Shown one piece after another: positions 1 to 8,430 of a stretch of DNA of 49,666 nt. Within the stretch, counting starts at the first letter, position 1; each line of letters opens with the position of its first letter. The notes under the pieces were generated by a model, which made no database searches, had not been told where the DNA came from, and was given only the letters and a program-made list of their open reading frames with translations. A program made the position numbers and the translations under genes. Origin of the DNA: CAKSQF01 sp051867925 (GTDB taxonomy: Bacteria; Bacillota; Clostridia; Oscillospirales; CAG-272); assembly GCA_051867925.1 (NCBI GenBank), contig JBJDZI010000072.1, positions 1 through 49,666 of the forward strand, read 5' to 3'.

Positions 1-1572
1 AATGACGAAGGAGGAGGGTCTTGCAAAGATTCTTGCCAGCGCTACCTTTTGTGCCTCGCCGCCCGACAGATTTTCGCCTTCGTCGTCAAATTCTCGGGTC
101 AGGGTGGTGTGAATCCCGTTTTTGAAGCGGGAAACCTTGTCATAGGCACCCGACAGCTTCAGAGCCGTCTCGACCGTTTTCTGGTCGGCATCGTTATAGG
201 GGCGAAGCAGAACATTGTCTGCCACCGACAGGGAAAAGAGCTTGAAATCCTGAAAGACCACCCCGAACTGACGGCGGTAGGTGGTCGGGTCAAAGTCGGA
301 GATCGGTCGACCGCCCTGGGTAATCTGACCGGAAGTGGGGTCGTACAGCCGCAGGAGCAGCTTGACCAGGGTGGATTTGCCCGATCCGTTCCTGCCCACC
401 AGCGCGATCTTCTCGCCGGGATGGACGGTCAGATGGATGCCACGAAGCGACGGCTGTGCCGCACCGGCATAGGTAAAGTCCACTGAGTGAAGGGTAAGAT
501 CGCCCATCGACGGCTCCTCCCCCGACTTTGAGGCGATTTTCGGCTCGTAATCTACAAAAAAGCGGAAATCCTCCACATAAAGAGCGTTTTTGTGGAAATC
601 GGTAAACCGTTCCATCAGCGTGGAGAACTGCCAGGATACCTGCCCGATGGAGTTCAGCACCACAATGCAGTCCCCCAGCAGCATGGCACCTCTGCCTATC
701 GCCTGATAGGTGGCATACAGCATGGCACCCAGTACGGCGATCCCGTCCATGCAAAAGTTTAATAGGAATCGGCAGGCGCCCTTGGCAAAGCCGTAATCGG
801 TGATCAGCTTCTTGTAGCCCTGCCATGCCTCCTTCTGCTGCTCGAACATACATTTGTACATATTGCCCAGCCGCATTTCCTTGGCGTACTCCCCAAGGTA
901 GAAGGTGCGCTGAACATATCCGATTTGGCGATCGATGGGATTGCGCTTTGTGTCGAACTCATGGACCACCTTGTTCTGCTTCTTGCGGACAAGTCCCAAA
1001 AGCAGAGGGAGGAAGGCAAAAACCATGAGAACAGGGTCGATGGAAATCAGCAGAATAGTATTGGCGGACAGTGTTACCAACGCCCAGATCAGGTCGTCGA
1101 TATTGTAGACCACCTCCATACATTTGCCGTAGGCGTTTTCCATGGAGCGGACATATTGGTCGTAGAAGGCGGGGTCCTCATAGCAGGAAAGCTCTACCTG
1201 TGCGGATTGGTCAAAGAGCATTTTCTCGATCTTCGCTACAATCCGCTGGGTACAGCGGGGATAGACTAAGTTGCGAAGACAGCCCACCGCCAGTTCATAT
1301 ACGACAGTTACAACTGCGCAAATTGCAATCAGCAGGAAGGCGTTTTGAATCTTTCCGCCACTCTGATAGGTGTTGACCACATAGCGCAGCAGATAAGAAG
1401 TGGTGAAAAAGCTCACCAGTGCGCCCGCCACAGACCAGAGAAAATAGGTAGGCAGATAGATGGGTGCGGTTTTGTGAATAAGCTTCAGTACATAAAAGGT
1501 GTTTGAGCATACCCGTCCGGCGGACAGGTCTTTTTTCATTTTTGCTTTTTGATTGGTGTCTTTCTTCTTCAT
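1..1572 (-). CDS. ABC exporter, fused permease-ATPase (3' end cut by window edge)
   Basis: The gene reads leftward from an ATG at 1572 and runs off the window after 524 codons. The first ~320 residues hold several hydrophobic segments typical of a type I exporter membrane domain. After them comes an ATPase domain with Walker A (GRNGSGKS), a Q-loop (VVFQDFKLF) and the signature LSGGEAQKVALAR. The visible protein stops just before the expected Walker B motif; its last residues are SSFVI where LDEP should follow. ABC exporters of this type work as homo- or heterodimers and move lipids, peptides or drugs out of the cell; the substrate cannot be read here. An AAAGGAG sequence precedes the ATG. It has its own promoter, so it need not belong to the upstream sugar operon. 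A second exporter half may lie beyond the edge. Confidence 0.9.
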   Translation of the reverse strand, partial: MKKKDTNQKAKMKKDLSAGRVCSNTFYVLKLIHKTAPIYLPTYFLWSVAGALVSFFTTSYLLRYVVNTYQSGGKIQNAFLLIAICAVVTVVYELAVGCLRNLVYPRCTQRIVAKIEKMLFDQSAQVELSCYEDPAFYDQYVRSMENAYGKCMEVVYNIDDLIWALVTLSANTILLISIDPVLMVFAFLPLLLGLVRKKQNKVVHEFDTKRNPIDRQIGYVQRTFYLGEYAKEMRLGNMYKCMFEQQKEAWQGYKKLITDYGFAKGACRFLLNFCMDGIAVLGAMLYATYQAIGRGAMLLGDCIVVLNSIGQVSWQFSTLMERFTDFHKNALYVEDFRFFVDYEPKIASKSGEEPSMGDLTLHSVDFTYAGAAQPSLRGIHLTVHPGEKIALVGRNGSGKSTLVKLLLRLYDPTSGQITQGGRPISDFDPTTYRRQFGVVFQDFKLFSLSVADNVLLRPYNDADQKTVETALKLSGAYDKVSRFKNGIHTTLTREFDDEGENLSGGEAQKVALARIFARPSSFVI

Positions 1573-1631
1573 ATTGGCTCCTTTGTTCCGAAAAAACGAA
1601 AACGCAACGGTTTTTAAGGGTGATTAAGTAT

Positions 1632-1660
1632 ATTTTACCACAAAAAAGGGGGAAAATCAA
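1632..1660 (-). promoter_or_regulatory. sigma-A promoter of the ABC exporter
   Basis: On the minus strand, TTGATT (1655-1660) and TAAAAT (1632-1637) are separated by 17 bp, about 60 bases upstream of the exporter start. Confidence 0.55.
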
Positions 1661-1741
1661 TCAACTGATGGTTGACGGGCAAAGAAGCAGACAGGCGGCG
1701 AAGGGAAGCGATCCGCAGGCAGATCATTTCCCGAAATCGCC

Positions 1742-2941
1742 TTATTTCGCGCCGCCGTAGGTGCCGGAGGTGTCGGAGACAACCTCGGTCACGTTTTCCT
1801 TGCGACGAGAGGAGGCAATGCGCTTTTTCAGTTCCTCGTAGTAGAGGTCTTCGTCCAGCGGCAGTTCTACAGGTCTGCCCAGCCAGGAGGACAGATGCAT
1901 GGCGTTAGAAATGGTCAGACCGTTGATGCCTTCCTGTCCTTTGGCAATCAGAGGCTCGCCGCGCAGAAGATGAGCGGCAAAGGCGTTGAAGACACCCACG
2001 TGCTGGGTAGAGCGACCTTCGGGGGTCAGGTCGATGCGCTCTTTCTTGGGCGCAGAGAAGGCGGCGGGCGCGTTCTTGGTAAACTCGGATTCCAGCATCT
2101 CGTTCTTCCACAGGGTCAGCTTTCCGTTCTCGCAGAGCAGTTTGCCGCCGTCACAGAGGATTTCCAGACGGTTGGTGCCGGGGGCGTCCCCGGTAGAGGT
2201 GACGAACACACCGGTAGCACCGTTTGCGTACTCCGCATAAGCGGTTACGTCGTCCTCCACCTCGATGTCGTGCCACTTGCCGTAGTGCAGGTGTGCGTCG
2301 ATCTTTACGGGCATTCCGCAGATCCATTGCCACAGATCCAGCTGGTGGGGGCATTGGTTGAGCAGAACACCGCCGCCCTCGCCGCTCCAGGTGGCGCGCC
2401 ATGCGCCGCTGTCGTAATACTTCTGGGGACGGTACCAGTCGGTAATGATCCAGTTCACGCGCTTCATCTGTCCCAGCTTGCCCGAATCCATAATCTCCTT
2501 GATCTTGATGTAAAGGGGATCGGTGCGCTGGTTGAACATCATGGCAAAGCAAACCTCGGGATGCGCGTCGGCAACGGCGTTCATCTTACGGACAGCCTTG
2601 GTGTAAACACCTGCGGGCTTTTCGGAAACCACATGGATGCCCCGCTCAATGGCGGCGATGACATAGGTGGGGTGATCGTAGTGGGGTGTTGCAACGGTGA
2701 CCGCCTCGATCAGTCCGCTATCCAGCATCTCGATGGCATCTGTAAAGCGGGCGATCTTGCGCTCCTCGCCCCGCTCTGCAAGGCGCTTTTCGCACTCGTC
2801 AGCAATCTGTGCGGCGCGCTCGGGCTTAATGTCGCAGATGGCGACCAGTTCGAACTCGGGGCATTCGCCGTTTGTGAACATTCTGGCGTGTCCGGAACCC
2901 ATGTTACCGACACCGATCACGCCGATCTTGACTTTTTTCAT
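1742..2941 (-). CDS. Gfo/Idh/MocA family oxidoreductase
   Basis: A 399-residue NAD(P)-dependent oxidoreductase of the glucose-fructose oxidoreductase/inositol dehydrogenase family. The N-terminal Rossmann fold has the GVIGVGNMGSGHARMF dinucleotide loop. The conserved EKPAG motif follows, and the C-terminal alpha/beta domain has CPHQLDLWQW, where the histidine is the usual catalytic residue. An ATG at 2953 is also in frame, but GGAGG at 2947-2951 lies inside that extension and is correctly spaced for the ATG at 2941, so the shorter start is chosen. It is third in an operon with a TIM-barrel isomerase/epimerase and a small unknown protein, which points to oxidation or epimerisation of a sugar or cyclitol. 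The exact substrate cannot be read from sequence. Confidence 0.93.
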   Translation of the reverse strand: MKKVKIGVIGVGNMGSGHARMFTNGECPEFELVAICDIKPERAAQIADECEKRLAERGEERKIARFTDAIEMLDSGLIEAVTVATPHYDHPTYVIAAIERGIHVVSEKPAGVYTKAVRKMNAVADAHPEVCFAMMFNQRTDPLYIKIKEIMDSGKLGQMKRVNWIITDWYRPQKYYDSGAWRATWSGEGGGVLLNQCPHQLDLWQWICGMPVKIDAHLHYGKWHDIEVEDDVTAYAEYANGATGVFVTSTGDAPGTNRLEILCDGGKLLCENGKLTLWKNEMLESEFTKNAPAAFSAPKKERIDLTPEGRSTQHVGVFNAFAAHLLRGEPLIAKGQEGINGLTISNAMHLSSWLGRPVELPLDEDLYYEELKKRIASSRRKENVTEVVSDTSGTYGGAK

Positions 2942-2987
2942 AGTAGCCTCCAAAATAAGAAGTGTAATTTATCTTTTCTGACCGCAG

Positions 2988-3524
2988 TCAGAGCCATTCG
3001 GTGAATTCGTGCAGATAGAGCCGATCTGCAGGGGTGTTTTTCAGCAGGTTCAGCGCATGGGTGACTTCTGCGGCGATGGCAGCTTGCCCGATGAAACAAC
3101 GATCGGTCTGAGGATCGTATAAAAGCCCGTCCTCGCCCGCCATCGCATAGGATAGCAGCAGTGCCAGCGGGATTTCCAGCGAGTCAATTCCACAGGAGAA
3201 GGAGATCGCCTCACTTTTTGCGGGGATCTCCACCGTCTCGCCCTTGGGCGCGCGCAGTTGCCACCATTTTTTCTTGGCACCGGGCAGAGAAAAGGCGCGC
3301 GGCTCGCTGATTTGGGAGCAGCTGACCTCCACGGCGGCGAGATAGTCGCAAGCATCGCCGTCCATAACGCCGCCAAACTTGACGCACAGAGGAGAGAGGG
3401 TGCCGTCGGGGGTAAAATCGGGACAGCACTCTGCCGTCAGCCCGAACTGCCCGCAAATCTCGGCAAATGCCGCGGGGGTCAGCGTGGGAGTGGCTTTCAG
3501 ATACAGATGCAGATCGTAACTCAT
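2988..3524 (-). CDS. uncharacterised 178-residue protein
   Basis: I do not recognise the family with certainty. The protein is soluble, has no signal peptide or transmembrane segment, and starts MSYDLHLYLK, a beginning seen in several small cytosolic families of unknown function. It is moderately rich in cysteine (an ECC motif near residue 53, others scattered) with a Trp pair in its middle. Its ATG overlaps the stop of the upstream isomerase gene (ATGA, 3521-3524), so the two are translationally coupled. The next gene starts 46 bases downstream, making it the middle member of a three-gene operon. A role linked to the same sugar pathway is inference only. Confidence 0.75.
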   Translation of the reverse strand: MSYDLHLYLKATPTLTPAAFAEICGQFGLTAECCPDFTPDGTLSPLCVKFGGVMDGDACDYLAAVEVSCSQISEPRAFSLPGAKKKWWQLRAPKGETVEIPAKSEAISFSCGIDSLEIPLALLLSYAMAGEDGLLYDPQTDRCFIGQAAIAAEVTHALNLLKNTPADRLYLHEFTEWL

Positions 3525-4360
3525 CCGATCTTCTCCACGATCCCGCGGATCGCATTGGCGGCAACGCGGAAGGCATCCCGTGCGCTGGGGTAGGAGTAAG
3601 GATCAATGTCGGTCTTCTGATCTTCTTCCAGATCGGCAAGTCCCTTGAAAACGGTGAGGTGCGGCTCTATGGAGAGTACCTTTCCGCCGCGTGCGCCAAA
3701 GTCGGCAACGATGGCGGACAGGTTGCCTACGCCGCATCCTGCGGGAACGACTTTGCCGCTTTGCAGAGCGTCTTTGATGTGCAGATAGGTGGTCTTTTCA
3801 GCCAAAACTCCCCATGCGGTCAGGGGATCAACGCCGCATTGGATGAAGTTAGCGGGATCGAACACGCTGCCCAGTTCGGGAACGGCGGCAAGGATCTCGA
3901 CGCAGTTTTCGGCACTATCGCCGTAGATTCCCTTCTCGTTTTCATGGCAGAGCAGTACGCCGCTGCCCTTTGCAGTCTCGGCGAGGATCTGCAGACGGCG
4001 GATGGCTTCCGCTTTGTCGGCATCGGTCTTGACGTCGTAGAAAGAGAAGATGCGCATCACGGATGCTTCGCAAATAACGGCGGCGTCCAGCATCCGCTTG
4101 AAGCTGTCCAGATGAGGCTCAAACGGATCGGTGATCTTGATCTTGCCCACGGGAGAGCCGATAGACCAGACCGAGAGTCCCGCGCCGTCCAGCATAAACT
4201 TGGCACAGCGCACCTCTTCGCGGGTCATGGAAGAGATGTTTCTTCCGTTGACGCCCCGCAGTTCCAGATGGGTGATCCCCGACTCGCGCATAGCATCGAT
4301 CTGCTCGTAAAAGAGCGGGCTGGCTTCGTCGGCAAAAGCAGAAAGGATGTATTTGCTCAT
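3521..4360 (-). CDS. sugar phosphate isomerase/epimerase-like TIM-barrel protein
   Basis: A 279-residue xylose-isomerase-like TIM barrel (AP_endonuc_2 superfamily; relatives include IolE, Hyi and tagatose/psicose epimerases). Metal-ligand motifs are in the usual order: a Glu in CHENEKGIYGD, the Asp in DPANF, the His in YLHIKDAL and the Glu in SIEPHL. The start at 4360 (MSKYILSAFAD) is preferred over an ATG at 4384 because an AAGGAAGG ribosome binding site sits just before it. The stop overlaps the next gene by four bases. Together with the downstream Gfo/Idh/MocA oxidoreductase this is a common bacterial pairing for metabolism of inositol-like or keto-sugar compounds. The substrate is not determinable here. 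Confidence 0.88.
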   Translation of the reverse strand: MSKYILSAFADEASPLFYEQIDAMRESGITHLELRGVNGRNISSMTREEVRCAKFMLDGAGLSVWSIGSPVGKIKITDPFEPHLDSFKRMLDAAVICEASVMRIFSFYDVKTDADKAEAIRRLQILAETAKGSGVLLCHENEKGIYGDSAENCVEILAAVPELGSVFDPANFIQCGVDPLTAWGVLAEKTTYLHIKDALQSGKVVPAGCGVGNLSAIVADFGARGGKVLSIEPHLTVFKGLADLEEDQKTDIDPYSYPSARDAFRVAANAIRGIVEKIG

Positions 4361-4402
4361 GATGATAACCTTCCTTAGATACAAATATAGTCAGATAAGA
4401 TT

Positions 4403-4431
4403 ATCATATCATAAAATTCTCGAAAAGTCAA
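4403..4431 (-). promoter_or_regulatory. sigma-A promoter of the isomerase-oxidoreductase operon
   Basis: Minus-strand TTGACT (4426-4431) and TATGAT (4403-4408) have a 17-bp spacer. An overlapping second TATGAT lies at 4408-4413 but is only 12 bp from the -35 box. Confidence 0.75.
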
Positions 4432-4526
4432 CGGCTTTTCATAGAAGGAGCGGAAATTTCGGGGGCGCAGAATTGTAAAAAACGAGAAATCCTTCAAAGC
4501 CGGCGGCGGTCTGTCAGCGCACGACA

Positions 4527-4551
4527 AAACGCCTCCCGGCGGGAGGCGTTT
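4527..4551 (-). terminator. strong hairpin downstream of yqhQ
   Basis: A perfect 11-bp stem (AAACGCCTCCC with GGGAGGCGTTT) has a three-base loop. Read on the minus strand it is followed by GTTTTG, so it could end transcription from the yqhQ-like gene, although the U-run is short and lies ~275 bases past the stop codon. Confidence 0.45.
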
Positions 4552-4818
4552 GGCTGCTGACAAAGTGTCTTCGAGAACTGCCGAAGCCAAGGAAACGGGA
4601 AAGGAGTCTGAGGAGAGGGAGAAAACTTCGGCGTTTGAGATGGTTTCTCCCTCTCCTCAGAAAACGAAGACTTAGAACAAGAAAACACTCTATCGAAAGT
4701 CCTTTGTAGATCCTTCGACTACGCCGCTTTGCTGCTCGCTCAGGATGACCGTCGGGGCGAGAACTGCCGAAGCTAAGGAATATAGTTGCATTTGCGCAGA
4801 GAGTTATTGCAACAGCTT
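4545..4818. repeat. MITE-like repeat, copy 1, plus a CTCAGGATGAC-type repeat
   Basis: This gap holds no gene. From ~4550 it carries the element found at five other places here: GCCAAGGAA, a purine-rich arm, the core AAAACTTCGGCG...ATGGTTT and a complementary pyrimidine-rich arm, ending near AACACTCTATCGA. Positions ~4712-4753 hold GATCCTTCGACTACGCC through CTCAGGATGACC, which resembles a short repeat common in many bacterial genomes. A trailing segment (4785-4815) containing GCGCAGAGAGTTATTGCAAC is shared with copy 2 near 8399-8430. Confidence 0.75.
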
Positions 4819-4826
4819 TTAGCAGA

Positions 4827-6035
4827 TCACCAATTATCTTTTTCGCGGTCTTCGGGGATGACCTTTTCCATTGCGGCGATGGCACATTCGATCATCTGAT
4901 CGTCCGGTTCCTTGGTGGTGATGTGCTGGAACCAAACGCCGGGTGCCGAGATGATGCGGGTGAAGAGGTTGTCGTGTCTGCCCGCCAGCTTGATCAGCTC
5001 GTAGCCGATGCCAACAGTCAGCGGGATCAGCAGGATTTTGCAGACCACTCGGAGCCAGCCGGTGAAGGGAATAAACATTCCCAGCAGAATGCCCACCAGC
5101 ACCATCAGAATCAGGAAAGAAGTGCCGCAACGGGGGTGGAAACGGCGCATGGGACGGACGTTCTCAACGGTGAGGGGCAGTCCCTGCTCGTAGCAGAAAA
5201 TGGTTTTGTGTTCCGCGCCGTGATACATAAAGGTGCGCTTGATCTCTTTCATCTGGGAAACCAGGATCATGTAGAGAAGCAGAAGTGCCACGCGGACGGT
5301 CGCTTCACAGACCGATCGGAGCAGTCGCGCGCCGAAGCCGGAAAGTCCGGATGCCAGCTTGGCGACGGAAATGTCGTACAGGAAGGTGGGGAGCCAGAAG
5401 AACAGCCCCAGCATCAGTACCACTGCGATCAGCACGGATACCACACCCAAAATCGTGCCGAACACGCCGCCTTCATCTTTTTTCTCTTCCTTTTGGGGAG
5501 TGTTGACCTTTTCGGAAGCATCAATTTCGGAAGCAGCACCGGCGTTTTGCGGATCGGCGGATGCTTCCTCGGCTTGGAGAGCATCGACCGTCCCCGGCAC
5601 GGCGGATTGATCGGCGATGGCAGCGGAGGCAGTTTCTTCTGCGGCAACATTCGTACAGACATCTTCTTCCGCAGGAGACGCTTGCAGGGTGGCAGAATCA
5701 GCATCCGCAGAGCCGGTTTCGCCCTCGGATGCCTCTGCCGACTCTGCGGTTTGGGCGGCTTCCTTGGCTTCCTCCTCGGCAATGAGGTCGTCAGCGTACA
5801 GATCGGCGGAGCGCATCAGACACTTGTAGCCTACGGTGAAGGAGGTTACCATGCCGTAGATGCCGCGGATCAGCGGGATTTTGCATATCTTCGGGACGTT
5901 GGTGTTGGTGGGAAACTCCTCCATCACCATCCGACCGTCGGCGCGGCGAACCGCCATTGCGGTGACCTCGGGGCCCCGCATCATAATGCCTTCCATCAAC
6001 GCCTGACCGCCAATGGAGGTCTTTTTATTTGCCAT
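4827..6035 (-). CDS. yqhQ: DUF1385 family membrane protein, YqhQ-like, with acidic insert
   Basis: A 402-residue member of the DUF1385 (YqhQ) family of unknown biochemical function. Recognisable family motifs are SIGGQALMEGIMMRGPE at the N-terminus, FMYHGAEHKTIFCYE, HPRCGTSFLI, and LAGRHDN followed by ISAPGVWFQ near the C-terminus. Several transmembrane segments lie in the middle and C-terminal half. Roughly residues 85-165 form an insertion rich in Ala, Glu, Asp and Ser with no predicted fold, which makes this copy longer than the ~310-320 residues usual in the family. The start at 6035 (MANKKTSIGG) matches family N-termini; GAAAGGA lies upstream. An ATG at 6062 is in frame but has no site. 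It is divergent from the sugar transferase gene. Confidence 0.92.
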   Translation of the reverse strand: MANKKTSIGGQALMEGIMMRGPEVTAMAVRRADGRMVMEEFPTNTNVPKICKIPLIRGIYGMVTSFTVGYKCLMRSADLYADDLIAEEEAKEAAQTAESAEASEGETGSADADSATLQASPAEEDVCTNVAAEETASAAIADQSAVPGTVDALQAEEASADPQNAGAASEIDASEKVNTPQKEEKKDEGGVFGTILGVVSVLIAVVLMLGLFFWLPTFLYDISVAKLASGLSGFGARLLRSVCEATVRVALLLLYMILVSQMKEIKRTFMYHGAEHKTIFCYEQGLPLTVENVRPMRRFHPRCGTSFLILMVLVGILLGMFIPFTGWLRVVCKILLIPLTVGIGYELIKLAGRHDNLFTRIISAPGVWFQHITTKEPDDQMIECAIAAMEKVIPEDREKDNW

Positions 6036-6184
6036 ATCGGTAATTTCCTTTCGAAATTTCATTTTTCAACTATTGTACACCTCAATTATGAACCCGGTAT
6101 GAACGATAAAGAACAAGTCCGAATTTCCGCGGAAAAAGCATGATCGGACGCTCTACGGGGCATGATAGGAAAGAGGTGAGCAGA

Positions 6185-6793
6185 GTGAAAGGACAGCGGT
6201 TCAAGCGGGCGGCAGATTTCGTATTGGCGGCAGGCGGGATGGTGCTTTTATTACCCGTTTTGGCGGGAGCAGCGGCAGTCTGCGCGCTGTCGGGAGAGGG
6301 CGTTCTCTATCGACAGGAGCGGATCGGCAGGGACGGAAAGCCGTTTTTTGTTTGCAAATTCCGCACCATGCGGCAGGATGCGCCTATCCTTCCCCGAGGA
6401 GTGTTGGTGGATCCCGATCGGTACTATATCCCCGGCGGCGCGTTTTTGCGGAATACGGGAATCGACGAACTGCCGCAACTCTGGAATGTCCTTACGGGGG
6501 AGATGAGTCTCATCGGCCCCCGCCCACTGCTGGTGGGGGAGGGCGGGATTCATCGGATGCGCCAGCGGGCGGGGGTATACACTCTGCGACCGGGGATCAC
6601 GGGGCTGTCTCAGCTTTGCGGCGATCCGCCCGCAAGGGTTAAGGTGGCGATTGATCGGCTGTATCTGGAAAATCTATCGCCGTCCATGGACGGAGCCGTG
6701 GTGTTCGGAACTTTGGTCCTTCTCTTGAACAGACGGTTGGAAAAGGGAAAAACTTCCATCTGCGAAATCGCGAAAAATCCGCGAAAGTTTTGA
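6185..6793 (+). CDS. bacterial sugar transferase (initiating glycosyl-1-phosphate transferase, core domain)
   Basis: A 202-residue protein of the bacterial sugar transferase family (catalytic core of WbaP/PglC type enzymes). These transfer a sugar-1-phosphate to undecaprenyl phosphate to begin synthesis of a surface polysaccharide or glycan. One N-terminal membrane-embedded helix (residues ~10-30) is followed by RIGRDGKPFFVCKFRTM, then GIDELPQLWNVLTGEMSLIG with PRPL, and RPGITGLSQ. It lacks the four-helix N-terminal domain of WcaJ-like proteins and so resembles minimal PglC. The GTG at 6185 is chosen because GAGGTG precedes it by six bases; an ATG at 6140 lacks a site. No other polysaccharide genes are adjacent. 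Confidence 0.93.
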   Translation: MKGQRFKRAADFVLAAGGMVLLLPVLAGAAAVCALSGEGVLYRQERIGRDGKPFFVCKFRTMRQDAPILPRGVLVDPDRYYIPGGAFLRNTGIDELPQLWNVLTGEMSLIGPRPLLVGEGGIHRMRQRAGVYTLRPGITGLSQLCGDPPARVKVAIDRLYLENLSPSMDGAVVFGTLVLLLNRRLEKGKTSICEIAKNPRKF

Positions 6794-6800
6794 AAAACTA

Positions 6801-6829
6801 TTGCAATTTATCAGAAAATGTTGTATGAT
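6801..6829 (+). promoter_or_regulatory. sigma-A promoter of the Cys-repeat surface protein
   Basis: TTGCAA (6801-6806) and TATGAT (6824-6829) are separated by 17 bp, 36 bases ahead of the ATG. Confidence 0.7.
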
Positions 6830-6865
6830 TAAAAAACAGGATGTAAATGTTCGGGAGATATTGCA

Positions 6866-8005
6866 ATGGTGCTTTGGCAAAAAAATCAGTTAGGATGGAT
6901 AGCGGGACTTGTGTTGCTGTCGATATTGGCAATACTGTCGGCTTTATTAGCGTGGGGATCACCTATCCACGCGGCTGAGGCGGAGACTCATTCTCACACC
7001 TCCTCAAGCGTTGCCTGTCCCAAATGCGGCAAGCCGCTGACGGTTGTGGGAACCAAGGAGACCTCCTGCTCGCTTCGCGGATATACCGAGTATAACTGCG
7101 ACGAGTGTAATCAGTATCACGAAATCATTTACGAGGATCTGGCACCCCATACTTGGAAACAGATTGCATCCACCGCGCCAACCTGCACAGAAGCGGGAAC
7201 GATTACCAGACGCTGTACCGTTTGCTCTGCCACCGAGCGGGTGGAAGACGGCACCGCGCTGGGGCATAACTATCAAACCGAAGTGATAGCTCCCACCTGC
7301 AGTTCCATCGGTTATACGCTCCACACCTGCACCCGATGCGGGGACAGTTATCAGACCGATCAGGTGGGCACTACGGAGCATACATACAGTCAGACGGTCA
7401 TTACCGAGCCTACCTGCAATAGCGTGGGACATCTCAGAAACGTATGTCTGGTCTGCGGGCAGTACACCACCGAAGAAATCCCCATGGTAGAGCACAACTG
7501 GAAAACCGAAGTGGTGGAAGCCACCCACGAATCGCAGGGATATACGATCTACACTTGTCAATACGAAGGTTGCGGCACGGTCAAACGGGAAGATTTTACC
7601 GATCCGCTTCCTTACGATATGATCTGGACCGAGCAAATTCCCGCTACCTGCATATCAAACGGCGTAAAGGTCGGTCATTGTGCAGACGGTTGCGGGCATA
7701 CCGAAACGGTGGTGTTGCCGCATTTGGGACATGATTTCGGCGATTGGGAAACGGTATACGAAGCAAGCAAGGATTCCGACGGATTGGAACGGCGTGTGTG
7801 CAGTAGGTGTCAACATACCGAGACGCAAACGGTGAAGTACGACCCACGGGCAAACATCGCACAGGCGGAGCCGATCGATCCGTTGATGCTGGGTGTTATT
7901 GGTTTTCTTCTGTTGATTGCCATTGGCGTGATTGTGCTGTGCTTCCTCCTCTTGATGGAACACGCCCGCCGCGACACCTCCAAACGAAAACGAAAATTGG
8001 AATAG
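6866..8005 (+). CDS. membrane-anchored surface protein with tandem Cys-pair repeats
   Basis: A 379-residue protein not assigned to a named family. Residues ~8-32 form a signal-anchor and ~335-360 a second transmembrane helix, followed by a basic tail (RRDTSKRKRKLE). The ~300 residues between are probably outside the cell. They consist of about six imperfect repeats of 40-50 residues, each with a Thr-Cys entry, a CxxC pair and a GH(N/D/T)(Y/W/F)-like turn, for example TCTEAGTITRRCTVC and LGHNYQTEVIAPTCSS. The regular Cys and His spacing suggests zinc binding or disulfide-stabilised small modules. Similar Cys repeats occur in exported clostridial proteins, but no function is known to me. GGGAGA precedes the start. 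It lies downstream of the sugar transferase but has its own promoter. Confidence 0.8.
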   Translation: MVLWQKNQLGWIAGLVLLSILAILSALLAWGSPIHAAEAETHSHTSSSVACPKCGKPLTVVGTKETSCSLRGYTEYNCDECNQYHEIIYEDLAPHTWKQIASTAPTCTEAGTITRRCTVCSATERVEDGTALGHNYQTEVIAPTCSSIGYTLHTCTRCGDSYQTDQVGTTEHTYSQTVITEPTCNSVGHLRNVCLVCGQYTTEEIPMVEHNWKTEVVEATHESQGYTIYTCQYEGCGTVKREDFTDPLPYDMIWTEQIPATCISNGVKVGHCADGCGHTETVVLPHLGHDFGDWETVYEASKDSDGLERRVCSRCQHTETQTVKYDPRANIAQAEPIDPLMLGVIGFLLLIAIGVIVLCFLLLMEHARRDTSKRKRKLE

Positions 8006-8010
8006 AATGT

Positions 8011-8080
8011 ATCGGGGCTTTGCCTCAAACACTACCAAGAACCTTTTTGAAAAAGGTTTTTGGTAGTCCAAAATATAACA
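8011..8080 (+). repeat. GGGGC/ACCAAGAACC palindromic repeat, copy a (degenerate)
   Basis: Begins ATCGGGGCTTTGCC and continues with an ACCAAGAACC arm pairing with a following GGTTTTTGGT arm. The same sequence family recurs at 17688, 24435, 32953, 37030 and 39013. This copy lacks the GGCGGCAAGTACTTGCCGCC module. It lies directly downstream of the Cys-repeat gene. Confidence 0.75.
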
Positions 8081-8144
8081 AAATATAATTAAAATGGGTT
8101 GTTGCAAATTGATTTTTGAGAATGACACATTGCCATAACTAATA

Positions 8145-8184
8145 AAAAAACACTTGTCACATCAAATGTGTCCAAGTGTTTTTT
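8145..8184. terminator. bidirectional intrinsic terminator
   Basis: A long interrupted hairpin: AAAAAACACTTG pairs with CAAGTGTTTTTT, and an inner CACAT/ATGTG stem closes the loop. T-runs flank it on both strands, so it can stop transcription from both directions. Confidence 0.8.
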
Positions 8185-8237
8185 GTATAAGTTGTCAGTT
8201 TGACGGAAATCATTCCCGAATTTGCGACAGACCCCTC

Positions 8238-8430
8238 ATACTGTTGACAAAGTATCTCCGTGAATTGCCGCCGAGCCAAGGAAGTAGGTGGAGAATCTGA
8301 TAAGGAGTGTAGCAACCGCTCCGCGGTTGCTACAACGCTCAAAAGCGAAGAATTTGAATAAAGAAACACTCTGTCGGTGCGCCTTGGGGGCGGAATATCA
8401 GTTGTATTCGCGCAGGGACTTATTGCGACA
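8238..8430 (+). repeat. MITE-like repeat, copy 2
   Basis: Begins TGTTGACAAAG, contains GAGCCAAGGAAGTAGGTGG and a core hairpin built from GTAGCAACCG and CGGTTGCTAC, then ends AACACTCTGTCGG. The trailing GCGCAGGGACTTATTGCGAC segment matches that after copy 1. Together with copy a and the terminators it fills the 571-base gap, which holds no convincing gene. Confidence 0.75.

Noticed and set aside
1895..3004. Plus-strand open reading frame opposite the Gfo/Idh/MocA gene.
   Set aside because: The opposite strand carries clear Rossmann and EKP motifs with a good ribosome binding site; the plus-strand reading has neither.
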